Assembly: GCA_937904375.1 (NCBI GenBank)
Contig: CALDIG010000303.1
Location: 1 to 64,000, forward strand
Origin: an uncultured Prevotellaceae bacterium
GTDB lineage: Bacteria > Bacteroidota > Bacteroidia > Bacteroidales > Muribaculaceae
Length of the DNA: 64,000 bases
Direction of reading: 5' to 3'
A model generated the notes under the pieces. The model saw nothing but the letters and a program-made list of their open reading frames with translations, was not told the origin of the DNA and made no database searches. Shown in pieces: positions 15,745-25,804 of the stretch. The position numbers were made by a program, and so were the translations under genes. Within the stretch, counting starts at the first letter, position 1; each line of letters starts with the position of its first letter.

Positions 15745-17208
15745 ATGGAATATACAGAATTACTGGAAAAGCAGATAATAGGAAGGCTTAGAATTGATAA
15801 CCCTTGGTGGACGGAGGGAGCTGTTCGGCAATTCTATCAAGACATGAAGCCAAGATTGTATCTGGATATTTTTTATTCATTAGTAACTGATGTTGACTTG
15901 CAACGTGCTGTAGTTTTGATGGGGCCAAGGCGCGTGGGCAAGACTGTTATGCTGTTTCATACCATTTCACGGTTGCTTGCTGAAGGTGTTCCCCAGCAAA
16001 ATATCATTTACATCTCGGTAGAAACTCCTATCTATAATAAAATATATCTTGAGCACCTTTTCAATCTCTCAAAGAAGACTTTAGGTAAACCTGAGAATGA
16101 TAAAGACCAATACTATGTTTTCTTTGATGAGATTCAGTACTTAAAGGATTGGGAAGTAAACCTGAAGTCACTTGTTGACACTTACAAAAACGTTAAATTT
16201 GTGGCAAGTGGTTCGGCTGCTGCCGAGTTGAAAAAACGTAGCAATGAAAGTGGAGCAGGGAGGTTTACAGATTTCAGCTTGCCTCCATTGACTTTTTATG
16301 AATATATACATTTAAAAGGATATGAACAGCTTATGTATAAACAGAAGATGCAATGGAAGGAAACCGAAATTGATTGTTATGGTAGTGTTGACATTGACAA
16401 ACTAAATGCGCTTTTTGTGGATTACATCAATTATGGTGGATATCCCGAAGTGGTATTCTCCGATAAAATACAGGAGAACCCAGGCCAATTCATCAGGCAT
16501 GATATTATTGACAAAGTGCTGTTGAGGGATTTGCCAAGTCTATATGGCATTAATGATGTGCAGGAACTAAACTCACTTTTTACCATGATTGCTTATCATT
16601 CAGGTGGTCAGTTTTCTTACGAGTCGATGTCGAAAGAGTCGGGTGTTAGGAAGGATTTGTTGAGACAATATATCGGTTATTTGGAGGCGGCTTTCCTTAT
16701 TCGTAAGATACATAGAACAGATGACAATGCCAAAAGGTATCAAAGGGAAACAAGCTTCAAAATATACCTTACTAATCCATCACTGCGATGCGCTCTTTTC
16801 CAACCCATTAAGGTGAGTGATGAAGAGATTGGCAATTTGGTGGAAACAGCCGTTTTTGCCCAGTGGATACCACGCCAAGGTGTTGATATCTCATTTGCCA
16901 ACTGGAGGTTAAGCAACAAGCAACAAGGCGAAGTGGATATAGTTGGCATAGATGCTGGCCTACAAAAGCCACAATGGGCTGTTGAAATCAAGTGGAGCGA
17001 CCGATATGCTCAGAACCCAGGCGAACTTGAATCACTTCTATGGTACATGCCCAAGAACGGATTGACCGATGCCATTGTTACCAGTGAAACAGTGACTCTT
17101 ACAAAGAAAATGCAACAAGTAACTCTTCACTTTATGCCAGTTGCTTGTTATGCCTACACTGTCGCTTCAAATACTCTAAAAAACACACGCATGATTTACG
17201 GGTTATAA
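15745..17208 (+). CDS. AAA_14/DUF4143-type ATPase with PD-(D/E)XK-like C-terminus
   Basis: The protein has 487 residues. Walker A is GPRRVGKTVM near residue 60 and Walker B YYVFFDEIQY near 125, then FVASGSAAAELKKR as a sensor-like segment. A DUF4143 region follows (YINYGGYPEVVFS, RHDIIDKVLLRDLPSLYGI, with a wHTH-like ESMSKESGVRKDLLRQYIGYL). The C-terminal nuclease core is GEVDIVGIDAGLQKPQWAVE, then IKWSD, with E, D and ExK in place. Unlike the two ATPases to its left it is transcribed rightwards, converging on comM fragment B. The matching palindrome before and after it suggests a cassette, perhaps self-regulated. Its function is not established. Confidence 0.85.
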   Translation: MEYTELLEKQIIGRLRIDNPWWTEGAVRQFYQDMKPRLYLDIFYSLVTDVDLQRAVVLMGPRRVGKTVMLFHTISRLLAEGVPQQNIIYISVETPIYNKIYLEHLFNLSKKTLGKPENDKDQYYVFFDEIQYLKDWEVNLKSLVDTYKNVKFVASGSAAAELKKRSNESGAGRFTDFSLPPLTFYEYIHLKGYEQLMYKQKMQWKETEIDCYGSVDIDKLNALFVDYINYGGYPEVVFSDKIQENPGQFIRHDIIDKVLLRDLPSLYGINDVQELNSLFTMIAYHSGGQFSYESMSKESGVRKDLLRQYIGYLEAAFLIRKIHRTDDNAKRYQRETSFKIYLTNPSLRCALFQPIKVSDEEIGNLVETAVFAQWIPRQGVDISFANWRLSNKQQGEVDIVGIDAGLQKPQWAVEIKWSDRYAQNPGELESLLWYMPKNGLTDAIVTSETVTLTKKMQQVTLHFMPVACYAYTVASNTLKNTRMIYGL

Positions 17209-17216
17209 TGCTGTTG

Positions 17217-17248
17217 CCAAATAAGCACGAAAATTCATACTTATTTGG
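17217..17248. repeat. Second copy of the ATPase-promoter palindrome, downstream of the gene
   Basis: CCAAATAAGCA (17217-17227) is identical to the left arm at 15665, and TACTTATTTGG (17238-17248) differs by one base from the right arm at 15686. The spacing is the same (10 bases). The gene is thus bracketed by direct copies of one palindrome. Confidence 0.8.
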
Positions 17249-17264
17249 CAAACGTCACATATTG

Positions 17265-17279
17265 CACTGATTTTCAGTG
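17265..17279. terminator. Small hairpin after the ATPase gene
   Basis: CACTGA and TCAGTG pair across a three-T loop. The hairpin lies 56 bases after the ATPase stop and 40 bases before the end of comM fragment B. There is no strong T run, so it is a weak candidate. Confidence 0.35.
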
Positions 17280-17319
17280 TGATATTTTGGAAATTTAAGA
17301 TAAGAGTATTAACTGTTTA

Positions 17320-18020
17320 CTACAGGTTGAAGTAGTTGGAGCGGTTGAGGTTGCGGTAGGCGATGGCTTCCATGACGTGGGGGGAGCGGACGGTGACGCT
17401 GCCTTCGAGGTCGGCGATGGTGCGAGCGACCTTGAGGATGCGGTCGTAGGCTCTCGCGCTCATGTTCATCTTGGTGATAGCTTCGCGGAGTTTTTCCATT
17501 CCTTCGGCATCGGGTTCGGCATATTTGTGCAGTAGCGAGGGGGTCATCTGGGCGTTGCAGTGCACGCCGGGGTGGTTCTTGAATCGCAGGCTCTGGATGG
17601 CTCGTGCTTTGATGACTCTTTCCCTGATTGCTGCACTCGGTTCGCCTGGCTGCTTGCTCGACATCTGCTCGAAGTTCACCGGCTGAACCTCCACCTGCAG
17701 GTCAATTCTATCCAGCAATGGGCCACTAATTTTGCTCATATATTGATGCCGCTGATGCGGCGTGCAGATGCACTGCTTCGTTGGGTGTCCATAGTATCCG
17801 CATGGGCACGGATTCATCGAAGCCACAAGCATGAACGAGGCTGGATAATCGATGCTGTACTTGGCTCGGCTTATGTTAATGTGGCGGTCCTCCAGCGGCT
17901 GGCGCATCACCTCTAAAACGCTGCGATTGAACTCTGGGAGCTCGTCAAGAAAGAGGACACCATTGTGGGCAAGACTGATTTCCCCTGGCGTGGGATAAGT
18001 GCCGCCACCAACTAGGGCTA
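17320..18020 (-). pseudogene. comM fragment B, 3' ~45% of the gene
   Basis: From the stop TAG at 17320 the frame is open back through residues matching MRQPLEDRHINISRAKYSID, CPCGYYGHPTKQC, GPLLDRIDLQVEVQPV and NRSNYFNL (an ATG at 17910 opens 196 codons). Similarity continues to about 18020 (VALVGGGTYPTPGEIS, LFLDELPEFNRSVLEVM), where the comM match ends. The N-terminal domain and Walker A are absent, so the copy cannot work as ComM. Its frame is hardly decayed, which suggests a recent origin. The sequence is clearly diverged from the intact gene at many silent sites, so it looks more like a different allele than a fresh duplication. Confidence 0.9.
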
Positions 18021-18049
18021 CGGCACAACTATACGATTATGTGGTGGGA
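18021..18049. repeat. Shared junction tail, copy 2
   Basis: This copy matches 15563-15591 with one mismatch (TAT for TAC). It marks the same end-point of comM similarity. To its right is AT-rich sequence leading to the WG-repeat gene. Confidence 0.75.
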
Positions 18050-18242
18050 TTTGTGATTTTTTTACTTTATTTACATTTTATCCTAATTCTTACTTTAATA
18101 TCCCAAACAACTTATTGTAAAAATACTGAATTGTTAAAAAAAATCTGTTTAATATATGGGGGGTACTTTGTTTGTTTGAGACAAAAAAACAAGCAAACCC
18201 AAATTATATAAATAAAACATATGCAAAACAAGATAATTGTTG

Positions 18243-18250
18243 TAACTTTG
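18243..18250 (+). promoter_or_regulatory. -7 box (TAACTTTG) for the WG-repeat gene
   Basis: TAACTTTG matches the consensus and gives a leader of about 110 bases before the ATG at 18362. The surrounding 300 bases are very AT-rich with no gene. Confidence 0.5.
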
Positions 18251-18361
18251 CCATAACAATAAATAGTATATTTTTCTAAACATTAATTGTATAACCTTTT
18301 ACCATTATTGAAAATATTAATCTCCTATATATAACAAAGAAAGTTTATACAAAATAATTAG

Positions 18362-21300
18362 ATGATATTTAATATTAATGATATAATTCTAACTTTTTGT
18401 TGTATGCTGATACGAATTAAGAAAAATAACAAATGGGGGTACTATAATACTGAAAATGGCAATTATATCCCATGTGAATATGCTAGTGCCAGCAAATTTA
18501 TAAATGATGCTGCCATTGTTTCTAAAGATGATAAATATGGCATCATCGATACATCTGGCAATCAATTAGTACCTATTAGGTTCACAGAAATCACACTAGA
18601 AGAAAATGGATTATATAAAGTTTATAAAAATCATTTTTTCTGCTATTACAATTCTCTAGGAGAAATAGTCAACACTATAGGGCATCCTCTAGATTCCTCA
18701 ATTCAGCAATTCTCTCTTGCTCAAGAAATTGCAAAAGATATATTTCAGGTAATGACTGAAGATGAGAATTATTGTATTGTAAATGGGCAAAAAACAATAA
18801 TCAAGAAAGATTTTTATGAAGAAGTTTCTTTTTGTTCTGACAAATTAATACAATTAGGAAACACTTTGTATGACCTTAGTGGGAATACTATTATTTCCAG
18901 TATTTGGCAAGTTACAATTGTAACACAACAATATTTTATTGTTTCAGCTGGCAATTGGAATGATAAAAGATATGGTATTATTGACAAACAAGGTAGTATT
19001 CTACTTCAATTAAATTACTCTAAGATAGAGTATCAGAAAGGGAATATTTTCATTCTTACTTTTAAGACAATCACAGGTGAAAATAAAATTTTATCTTTCG
19101 ATGCAGGTAAACAAACATTTTTAATTGAAGATAATAATGAAACTATAGAAGTTCCAAACATAGTTGATTGGTGTGATTCATTTAGTAATGGATTTGCCAT
19201 TGTCTCAAAAAACAATCTATATGGTTATATAAATCGTGACAATATTATATGTATAGACTGTTGTTTTAATCAAGCAAAACGTCACAATGGTAATAATGGT
19301 GTTGTAGAGAAAGACTCTAAATGGTTTCTTACAGATAATAAAGGATACATCATTTCAGAAGGTTACGACTCTATTGATGAGGCCAACAATAATTATTATA
19401 TAGTTAGAAATAGGTCAAATTTTGGACTCGTCAATTCGACTGGAAGTATTGTGATTAATACAAAATATAGTGGTATAAAAGTATTAGCTGATGATTTATT
19501 TGAGGTCTCAACATTGGAAAGCGATGCCATAGGTTTGTTAGATTCACAAAATAGATTTATTATTTATTCAAATAATAAAGAAATTCATCTTCCCCCAAAA
19601 TATGAATGGGTTGACAACTTTTCGGAGGGACTAGCGAGAGTTAAAGACCTCAATGGATACTATGGTTTTATTGACTCTACAGGAAAAGAAATCATAGAAT
19701 GCAAACACATAGGAGTAGTATCTTCTTTTAAAAACGGTATATTTACGAAGACTCATACTGTGGTAGATCATGATACTAATAGAGCATTTTGGATACCAAG
19801 ACCCAAAATCAATTTATCATCCTGCATTAACAAAGATGATGAATTTGTTGTAAAAGAATATAATCAGTTTGTCACAATAAAAGGTGATTTTCAATTCGTT
19901 TCCGATCTAAACGACGGTTCTGCCTTTTTTTATGATGGCAAGCATTTCGGAATAGTTAATGATTGTGGGGAAATACTAAACGAACCAATATATGATAGTA
20001 TTCTTTATTTGGATTATGGGTACTATAAAGTTAAGAAGAATAAATTATGGGGCATTGTTAGTTCAAAAGGTGATTGCATATCAGAGTGTAAGTATGTTGA
20101 TATTAAATTGGAAGGTCAATTTTTTAAAGTAAAATCTCAATATAATGATAATTATTTTAATATAAACACCTGTGGTTTCATTGTTACAAAAGATGATAAA
20201 TGTGACATTTTTCTACCACAAATTTATGATTACGTTTGTAACTTTAAAGATGGATTTGCGAAAATCCAAATAGAAAAAAACTGGGGAGTAATAAATAGAT
20301 TAGGAGAATTAGTAGTTCCATGTATTTATTCTTCGATAGGGAGCATTTATAATAATCATTTTTTCTGTACAAAAGACAACAAACAATATCTTGTGTCATC
20401 CAAAGGCGAAGAAATTGCTTTGTCTGACTGCACAGAGGCAACTTATTATAACGACGATTGCATCGTAGTTGGTAAAACATTCCCTAATAAAGATCACAAC
20501 AATTATCATATAATCAACAAAAAGGGGGAGTATATTGCAGCTTGTTACTGCAAAAGTATTGGCCCATTTGTCGATGGTGTTGCCATTACAGAAGATGGTT
20601 ACAATTATAATTATAAACTTGGCGCCATAAATGAAAGAGGAGAAACCATTATTGAGAACAAATGTATTTCTTTAATTTACAATTCTTATAATAAAACTTT
20701 TAATGTTGTTTTTGATGATTCACCCATAATTAATGGAAGAAGAGAACACTTAATCATAAATATAAATAAAGAAATTGTGGTTTTCAATGGTGATAAATCA
20801 TATATAATTCCATCTGTTTATAAAATAGGAAGAAATTTCCACGATGGTTTAGCTGCTGTTGCAATAGAAAAAGAAAAACATCAGGATAATAATTCATTAT
20901 TATATAGAAATCCTTATTTTTTCCGCGACAAAAAGAAAAATGAAGTAAAGTATGCTTATGGTTTTATTAATATAAACAGCAAACTAGTGATAGAATGCAA
21001 ATTTGATTATGCTACTGATTTTAAAGACAAAGTATCCATTGTTTCAATTGAAGGGAAAAAGGGAATAATAGACCTAAATGGTAATTTTATTATTGAACCT
21101 ATTTATGAAGATATAGAATTTACCTCAACAAATTTATACAGAGTTAAAGAAAACGAAAAATGGGGAATAATTGACATTAATAGTTCATATGTTATTCCAG
21201 CAGATTATTTAGCTATGGGTAATATTTCCGAAGGATTAGTTGCTGTAAAAAGGCTCACAACAGACAGCACAAACAATCATAAAAAGAGAAGAAAAGGTGT

Positions 21301-24169
21301 TTATTTTGATGAAAGGTATAGGGAGAACATTCGTCGGAAAGCTCGCGAATCTCTCTGGGAATACATCGATCTAAATAATAATCAAGTTATACCTCCTAGT
21401 TTCATTGATGCTTCTGATTTTCATGAGGGATTAGCTGCTGTTCATGACGATAAAGGATGGAGGTATATCAACTCAAAAGGAGAAACTATTATTGAAGGGC
21501 ATTTTATTTCAGCGGAGAGTTTTAATAATAACCAAGCTGTTATCACATTAGAATCAGATGACAAGAAGCTAAAATATGCCATATCAAAAACTGGGCACTT
21601 TATTATTAATAGCAAAATTTGCCCTTCATTGAAAACTTCTGATATTTATTTTATTGGTGAATATAAAGAAAATGTAGCAAAAATTCATACTAAAAACGGA
21701 TGGGGGTTTATTTCTAGAGACGGAGATATTCTATTTGATGATTTTGCATTTGAAGTTAGTGACCTAAATAACGGAGAATTCCAATCAGGCCATGGTTCGT
21801 TATTTTGCAAACCTTCATATAATCTCAATAAAAATGCTATTATTTACAGTAAAGGTGAGATTATTGTGTTCCCATCTTTATTTAAAACAGCCATGCAATC
21901 TGGTGATTCATTTTTCTTAGTCACTAATGGTTTTGGTGGCATAGGAGAATCGGCAATAGTAGATAGGCAATTCAGAATAATAGTTCCCTTTACTTGTGAT
22001 GAAATCCATCACGAAGTGCTTAATGAGAATAGTAACGAGTATGAAAAACTTGATTATTTTCTTTGTACAGATAGATATGACAGCAAATGCGGAAGGTATT
22101 ATGATGCAGAGGGTGATTATGTGATACCTGTGAATAACAGACTTATTAAGACAAAACAAAGCTATGTCTTTAAAGGATACTTTTCAGAAGGACTGGGAGC
22201 TGTGCTCAAAAACGACCTATGGGGGTTCATAGATGAAACTGGGGATGAAGTGATTCCATGTATATATAATAATGTTGAGGATTTTAAAGATGGTTTATGC
22301 CATGTGACTATCAATAAAACAAAAGGTGTAATAAACAAACAAGGAGATTTTGTAGTTTTACCTGGCGACTATTATTCTATTGACTGCTATTCTTATAACA
22401 AGAAAGCAATACTTACTCATCGTACTTTCGGAGAATGGAAAACTTATGATAATGGTTATGACATAGAAGACCGTTGGGTAGGAGAAAAACGTGAGATAAA
22501 CAAAAACAATGAAATACTCATTAAAATGTATAATGAGTTTATTTGTATTCCAAAGGAATATGACTGGTGCGACGACTGTTTTTCGAATGGTTTTATATCT
22601 GTTTACAAAGATGGGAAATGGGGAGTTTTAAATAGTAATCTTGAATTAGTCATTGATTGTTTATATGATGAAAGGATTATTTTCGAAGGAGGATTAGCTA
22701 TAACAAGAAAGGGAAATACTAAGTGTGTAATTAATCCATTGGGTGAAATTGTATTATCTGGTGATTATGAAAAAATCAAATGCTATCCTTCATTTAATAT
22801 TATCATTTGTTATTATACAAACAAAAATATTGATGTATTCTCTTGTTTTGGAAGATTGATTCTTTCTGCAGACAGTTCTATATTTGATGTTAAGAATTCA
22901 AACTCAAATGAAAATATGTCATTGGAACTAGTTCCTATTGATAATAATTTTCTTAAATTTGCTTTGCCTATAAAAGACAGATATAATAGATTGGATTATA
23001 AGTGGGGTCTTTGTGATATGAATGGCAAAATAATAATTGATAACAAATATCAAGACATAACATATGGAGGAACAGGACTATTTGCAGTAGCCATATATAA
23101 GTATCGTCCAAATCTTTTATGGGGATACATTGACTTTAAAGATAATATAATAATTGATTTTAAATATATAAAAGTTACCCCATTTATTAGTGGTTTAGCA
23201 AAAGTCAAAAAAGAAAAATCTAAATGGGGTTTGATTGGTATTAATGGGAAAGAACTTACAAACTTTTCCTATGATAGATTATTGGATACTGAAGATGGAA
23301 TGATTACAGCGATTGTTCATGATTCCAGTGGAATTCATGAGAATAAGATTAATAAAGATGGGGACATTCAATTTGATTATTCAGAATACGAAGGGATAGG
23401 TTCAAATGGCTATTATATAAATTATTCAACTTGTCTAAATAATTATGATTGGGTTAGCGAAATTATCCAAGGACACTGCATTGTTTCAAAAGGAGATTTA
23501 AAGGGTATCATAGACAAGTCCGGTATCATCACTTTCCCTCTTACCAAGTTTATAGGGGTGAGATTATGTATTGATTATGATAATAATCATATAGGTAATT
23601 TAGTTTTCAAAAAAGGCAATAAAATTAAGGAAATCAATGGTAATGGTCAGATAGAATCATTCATTAATGATAAAAAAGTATATTTACCTGTTGGTGTTTT
23701 TTGGTGTGATGAATGGATTGATGGGTGTTTAATAGTTGAAAATAATCACAGATTTGGGCTTCTTGATTCTGAATTAAAATTTGTTCTAGAAATGTCTTTC
23801 TTTCATATTCAACATATAGGTGACAACAAAGTTTTCTGTATAAAATTAGAAAACAAAACAAGGACTTATCATATTTATGATGTAAATGAAAAGAAAATGA
23901 TTGACTTAGATTATCATTCCTGTTCAGATTTTGAAAACGGATATTCTATCGTCTCTATTTTAGAAGAAGACAAATTATTATATGGAGTTATCGATAGTTG
24001 TAACATAATTATTGTCCCATGCGTATATGACAATATTTTATTAATAAAAGATGAAATTGTTTTTAAGAAAAACTATAATTTCTACGATGACTACGAATCC
24101 TATTCAAGATATGATTCACTTATGGATGCATTAGATGGAGAGCCAGATGCTTATTGGAATATTTTTTAA
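18362..24169 (+). CDS. Giant WG-repeat protein (1935 residues)
   Basis: The whole protein is built from WG (KWG) repeats of about 20-60 residues: a G-(F/Y)-I-(D/N) strand, a short turn such as NGNxI, a V(I/V)PxxY segment and an acidic spacer. Clear examples are KKNNKWGYYNTENGNYIP, DDKYGIIDTSGNQLVP, EKNWGVINRLGELVVP and KDGKWGVLNSNLELVIDC, repeated dozens of times to near the C-terminus. No signal peptide, membrane segment or enzymatic domain is evident; WG repeats form beta-propeller-like binding surfaces, and the function of these proteins is unknown. The base composition is strikingly AT-rich compared with neighbours, a sign of transfer. A second possible start is ATG 18404, directly before the first repeat. 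The gene converges on intact comM, and on the other side abuts comM fragment B. Confidence 0.85.
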   Translation: MIFNINDIILTFCCMLIRIKKNNKWGYYNTENGNYIPCEYASASKFINDAAIVSKDDKYGIIDTSGNQLVPIRFTEITLEENGLYKVYKNHFFCYYNSLGEIVNTIGHPLDSSIQQFSLAQEIAKDIFQVMTEDENYCIVNGQKTIIKKDFYEEVSFCSDKLIQLGNTLYDLSGNTIISSIWQVTIVTQQYFIVSAGNWNDKRYGIIDKQGSILLQLNYSKIEYQKGNIFILTFKTITGENKILSFDAGKQTFLIEDNNETIEVPNIVDWCDSFSNGFAIVSKNNLYGYINRDNIICIDCCFNQAKRHNGNNGVVEKDSKWFLTDNKGYIISEGYDSIDEANNNYYIVRNRSNFGLVNSTGSIVINTKYSGIKVLADDLFEVSTLESDAIGLLDSQNRFIIYSNNKEIHLPPKYEWVDNFSEGLARVKDLNGYYGFIDSTGKEIIECKHIGVVSSFKNGIFTKTHTVVDHDTNRAFWIPRPKINLSSCINKDDEFVVKEYNQFVTIKGDFQFVSDLNDGSAFFYDGKHFGIVNDCGEILNEPIYDSILYLDYGYYKVKKNKLWGIVSSKGDCISECKYVDIKLEGQFFKVKSQYNDNYFNINTCGFIVTKDDKCDIFLPQIYDYVCNFKDGFAKIQIEKNWGVINRLGELVVPCIYSSIGSIYNNHFFCTKDNKQYLVSSKGEEIALSDCTEATYYNDDCIVVGKTFPNKDHNNYHIINKKGEYIAACYCKSIGPFVDGVAITEDGYNYNYKLGAINERGETIIENKCISLIYNSYNKTFNVVFDDSPIINGRREHLIININKEIVVFNGDKSYIIPSVYKIGRNFHDGLAAVAIEKEKHQDNNSLLYRNPYFFRDKKKNEVKYAYGFININSKLVIECKFDYATDFKDKVSIVSIEGKKGIIDLNGNFIIEPIYEDIEFTSTNLYRVKENEKWGIIDINSSYVIPADYLAMGNISEGLVAVKRLTTDSTNNHKKRRKGVYFDERYRENIRRKARESLWEYIDLNNNQVIPPSFIDASDFHEGLAAVHDDKGWRYINSKGETIIEGHFISAESFNNNQAVITLESDDKKLKYAISKTGHFIINSKICPSLKTSDIYFIGEYKENVAKIHTKNGWGFISRDGDILFDDFAFEVSDLNNGEFQSGHGSLFCKPSYNLNKNAIIYSKGEIIVFPSLFKTAMQSGDSFFLVTNGFGGIGESAIVDRQFRIIVPFTCDEIHHEVLNENSNEYEKLDYFLCTDRYDSKCGRYYDAEGDYVIPVNNRLIKTKQSYVFKGYFSEGLGAVLKNDLWGFIDETGDEVIPCIYNNVEDFKDGLCHVTINKTKGVINKQGDFVVLPGDYYSIDCYSYNKKAILTHRTFGEWKTYDNGYDIEDRWVGEKREINKNNEILIKMYNEFICIPKEYDWCDDCFSNGFISVYKDGKWGVLNSNLELVIDCLYDERIIFEGGLAITRKGNTKCVINPLGEIVLSGDYEKIKCYPSFNIIICYYTNKNIDVFSCFGRLILSADSSIFDVKNSNSNENMSLELVPIDNNFLKFALPIKDRYNRLDYKWGLCDMNGKIIIDNKYQDITYGGTGLFAVAIYKYRPNLLWGYIDFKDNIIIDFKYIKVTPFISGLAKVKKEKSKWGLIGINGKELTNFSYDRLLDTEDGMITAIVHDSSGIHENKINKDGDIQFDYSEYEGIGSNGYYINYSTCLNNYDWVSEIIQGHCIVSKGDLKGIIDKSGIITFPLTKFIGVRLCIDYDNNHIGNLVFKKGNKIKEINGNGQIESFINDKKVYLPVGVFWCDEWIDGCLIVENNHRFGLLDSELKFVLEMSFFHIQHIGDNKVFCIKLENKTRTYHIYDVNEKKMIDLDYHSCSDFENGYSIVSILEEDKLLYGVIDSCNIIIVPCVYDNILLIKDEIVFKKNYNFYDDYESYSRYDSLMDALDGEPDAYWNIF

Positions 24170-24250
24170 TCATTATAGTAGATTCTTTTAAATGAATAAA
24201 TAAAAAGTACTTAAAGGAATTGAAATACTTGGTGTCATATATAATCGTTT

Positions 24251-25792
24251 TTACAAATTAAAGTAGTTGCTGCGGTCGAGGTTGCGGTAGCCGATGGCTT
24301 CCATGATGTGGGGCTGGCGCACCTGGACGCAGCCCTCTAGGTCGGCGATGGTGCGGGCGACTTTTAGGATGCGGTCATAGGCTCGGGCGCTCATGTTCAT
24401 CTTGGTGATGGCCTCGCGGAGTTTTTCCATTCCTTCAGCGTCGGGCTCGGCGTATTTGTGGAGCATGGCTGTGGTCATCTGTGCGTTGCAGTGGATGCCG
24501 GGATGGTTCTTGTAGCGCAGACTCTGGATGGCGCGGGCCTGAATGACTCGTTTGCGGATTTCCTCGCTGGGTTCGCCCGGCGCTTTGCTCGACATCTGGT
24601 CGAAGTTCACTGGCTGCACCTCAACCTGCAGGTCAATTCTATCCAACAAAGGTCCACTTATTTTCCCCATATATTGATGCCGCTGATGCGGTGTGCAGAT
24701 GCACTGCTTGGTGGGGTGTCCGTAGTAGCCGCACGGACACGGATTCATCGAAGCCACAAGCATGAACGAGGCTGGATAGTCGATGCTATACTTGGCGCGT
24801 GAGATCGAGATGTGGCGGTCCTCAAGCGGCTGCCGCATCACCTCTAAAACGCTGCGATTGAACTCTGGGAGCTCATCAAGAAAGAGCACACCATTATGCG
24901 CAAGTGATATTTCCCCGGGCGTGGGATAAGTGCCGCCACCCACCAGGGCAACTGGAGAAATAGTGTGGTGTGGTGCGCGGTAGGGACGAACTGAGAGTAG
25001 GGTAGTGCCTTGCGAGAGTTTGCCCGCCACACTGTGGATTTTTGTGGTTTCGAGTGCTTCGCCGAGGGTGAGTGGCGGCAGGATAGACGGCAGTCGCTTC
25101 GCCATCATCGACTTGCCACTGCCTGGCGAGCCAATGAGCATGATGTTGTGCCCACCAGCGCACGCCACCTCAAAGGCGCGCTTCACCATTTCCTGGCCTC
25201 TTACCTCGCTGAAGTCGTAGGGAAATGCGCTTTGTGCGCGAGCAAACTCGGCGCGCGTGTCAACCACCGTGGGTTCGAGAGTTAACTCATTTTTGAAAAA
25301 CTGAATCACCTCGGTGATGCTATCCACGCCATATACGTTCAGATTGTTGACCACAGCCGCCTCGGTGGCGTTGTAGCGTGGCAAGATGAAACCGTCGAGC
25401 TGCATCTCGCGGGCAAGGATTGCCATGGGGAGAGCGCCTTTGATGGGTTTAACCGACCCGTCGAGCGAGAGTTCGCCCATAATCATATATTGCCCCAGTT
25501 TTTCAGCGCCAATTTTCTCGTCGCTGGCGAGAATGCCAATTGCAATGGGCAGGTCATAGGCGGAGCCTTCTTTCTTGATGTCGGCGGGTGACATATTGAT
25601 CACCACCGCCTTATGAGGGAATTTTATCCCCACGTTGGCAATGGCGCATTTCACTCGCTCAAAACTCTCTTTCACCGCCGCGTCGGGGAGTCCCACGAGC
25701 ACATAGCCCGTACCCCAGTCCACCGAGACTTCAATCTCGACGGCGATGGCGTCAATTCCCTGCAGTGCGGCACCAAGTATTTTGTTTAGCAT
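24251..25792 (-). CDS. comM: ComM/YifB family Mg-chelatase-like AAA+ ATPase, intact
   Basis: The 513-residue protein starts MLNKILGAALQGIDAIAVEI. The open frame extends 35 codons upstream through a low-complexity repeat (LVLLSSCP), which is not credible as protein, so the ATG at 25790-25792 is preferred. The N-terminal Lon-like domain contains GLPDAAVKESFERVK and INMSPADIKKEGSAYDLPIA. The AAA+ part has Walker A GSPGSGKSMMAKRL, Walker B VLFLDELPEF and a cysteine cluster CPCGYYGHPTKQCIC. The C-terminal helical domain ends DRSNYFNL. In Vibrio, ComM is a hexameric helicase that promotes branch migration during natural transformation; YifB proteins are widespread in non-competent bacteria too. This is the only intact copy in the window; five 3' fragments lie to its left. 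Confidence 0.95.
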   Translation of the reverse strand: MLNKILGAALQGIDAIAVEIEVSVDWGTGYVLVGLPDAAVKESFERVKCAIANVGIKFPHKAVVINMSPADIKKEGSAYDLPIAIGILASDEKIGAEKLGQYMIMGELSLDGSVKPIKGALPMAILAREMQLDGFILPRYNATEAAVVNNLNVYGVDSITEVIQFFKNELTLEPTVVDTRAEFARAQSAFPYDFSEVRGQEMVKRAFEVACAGGHNIMLIGSPGSGKSMMAKRLPSILPPLTLGEALETTKIHSVAGKLSQGTTLLSVRPYRAPHHTISPVALVGGGTYPTPGEISLAHNGVLFLDELPEFNRSVLEVMRQPLEDRHISISRAKYSIDYPASFMLVASMNPCPCGYYGHPTKQCICTPHQRHQYMGKISGPLLDRIDLQVEVQPVNFDQMSSKAPGEPSEEIRKRVIQARAIQSLRYKNHPGIHCNAQMTTAMLHKYAEPDAEGMEKLREAITKMNMSARAYDRILKVARTIADLEGCVQVRQPHIMEAIGYRNLDRSNYFNL

Positions 25793-25804
25793 AGTTTTTA
25801 AGTT

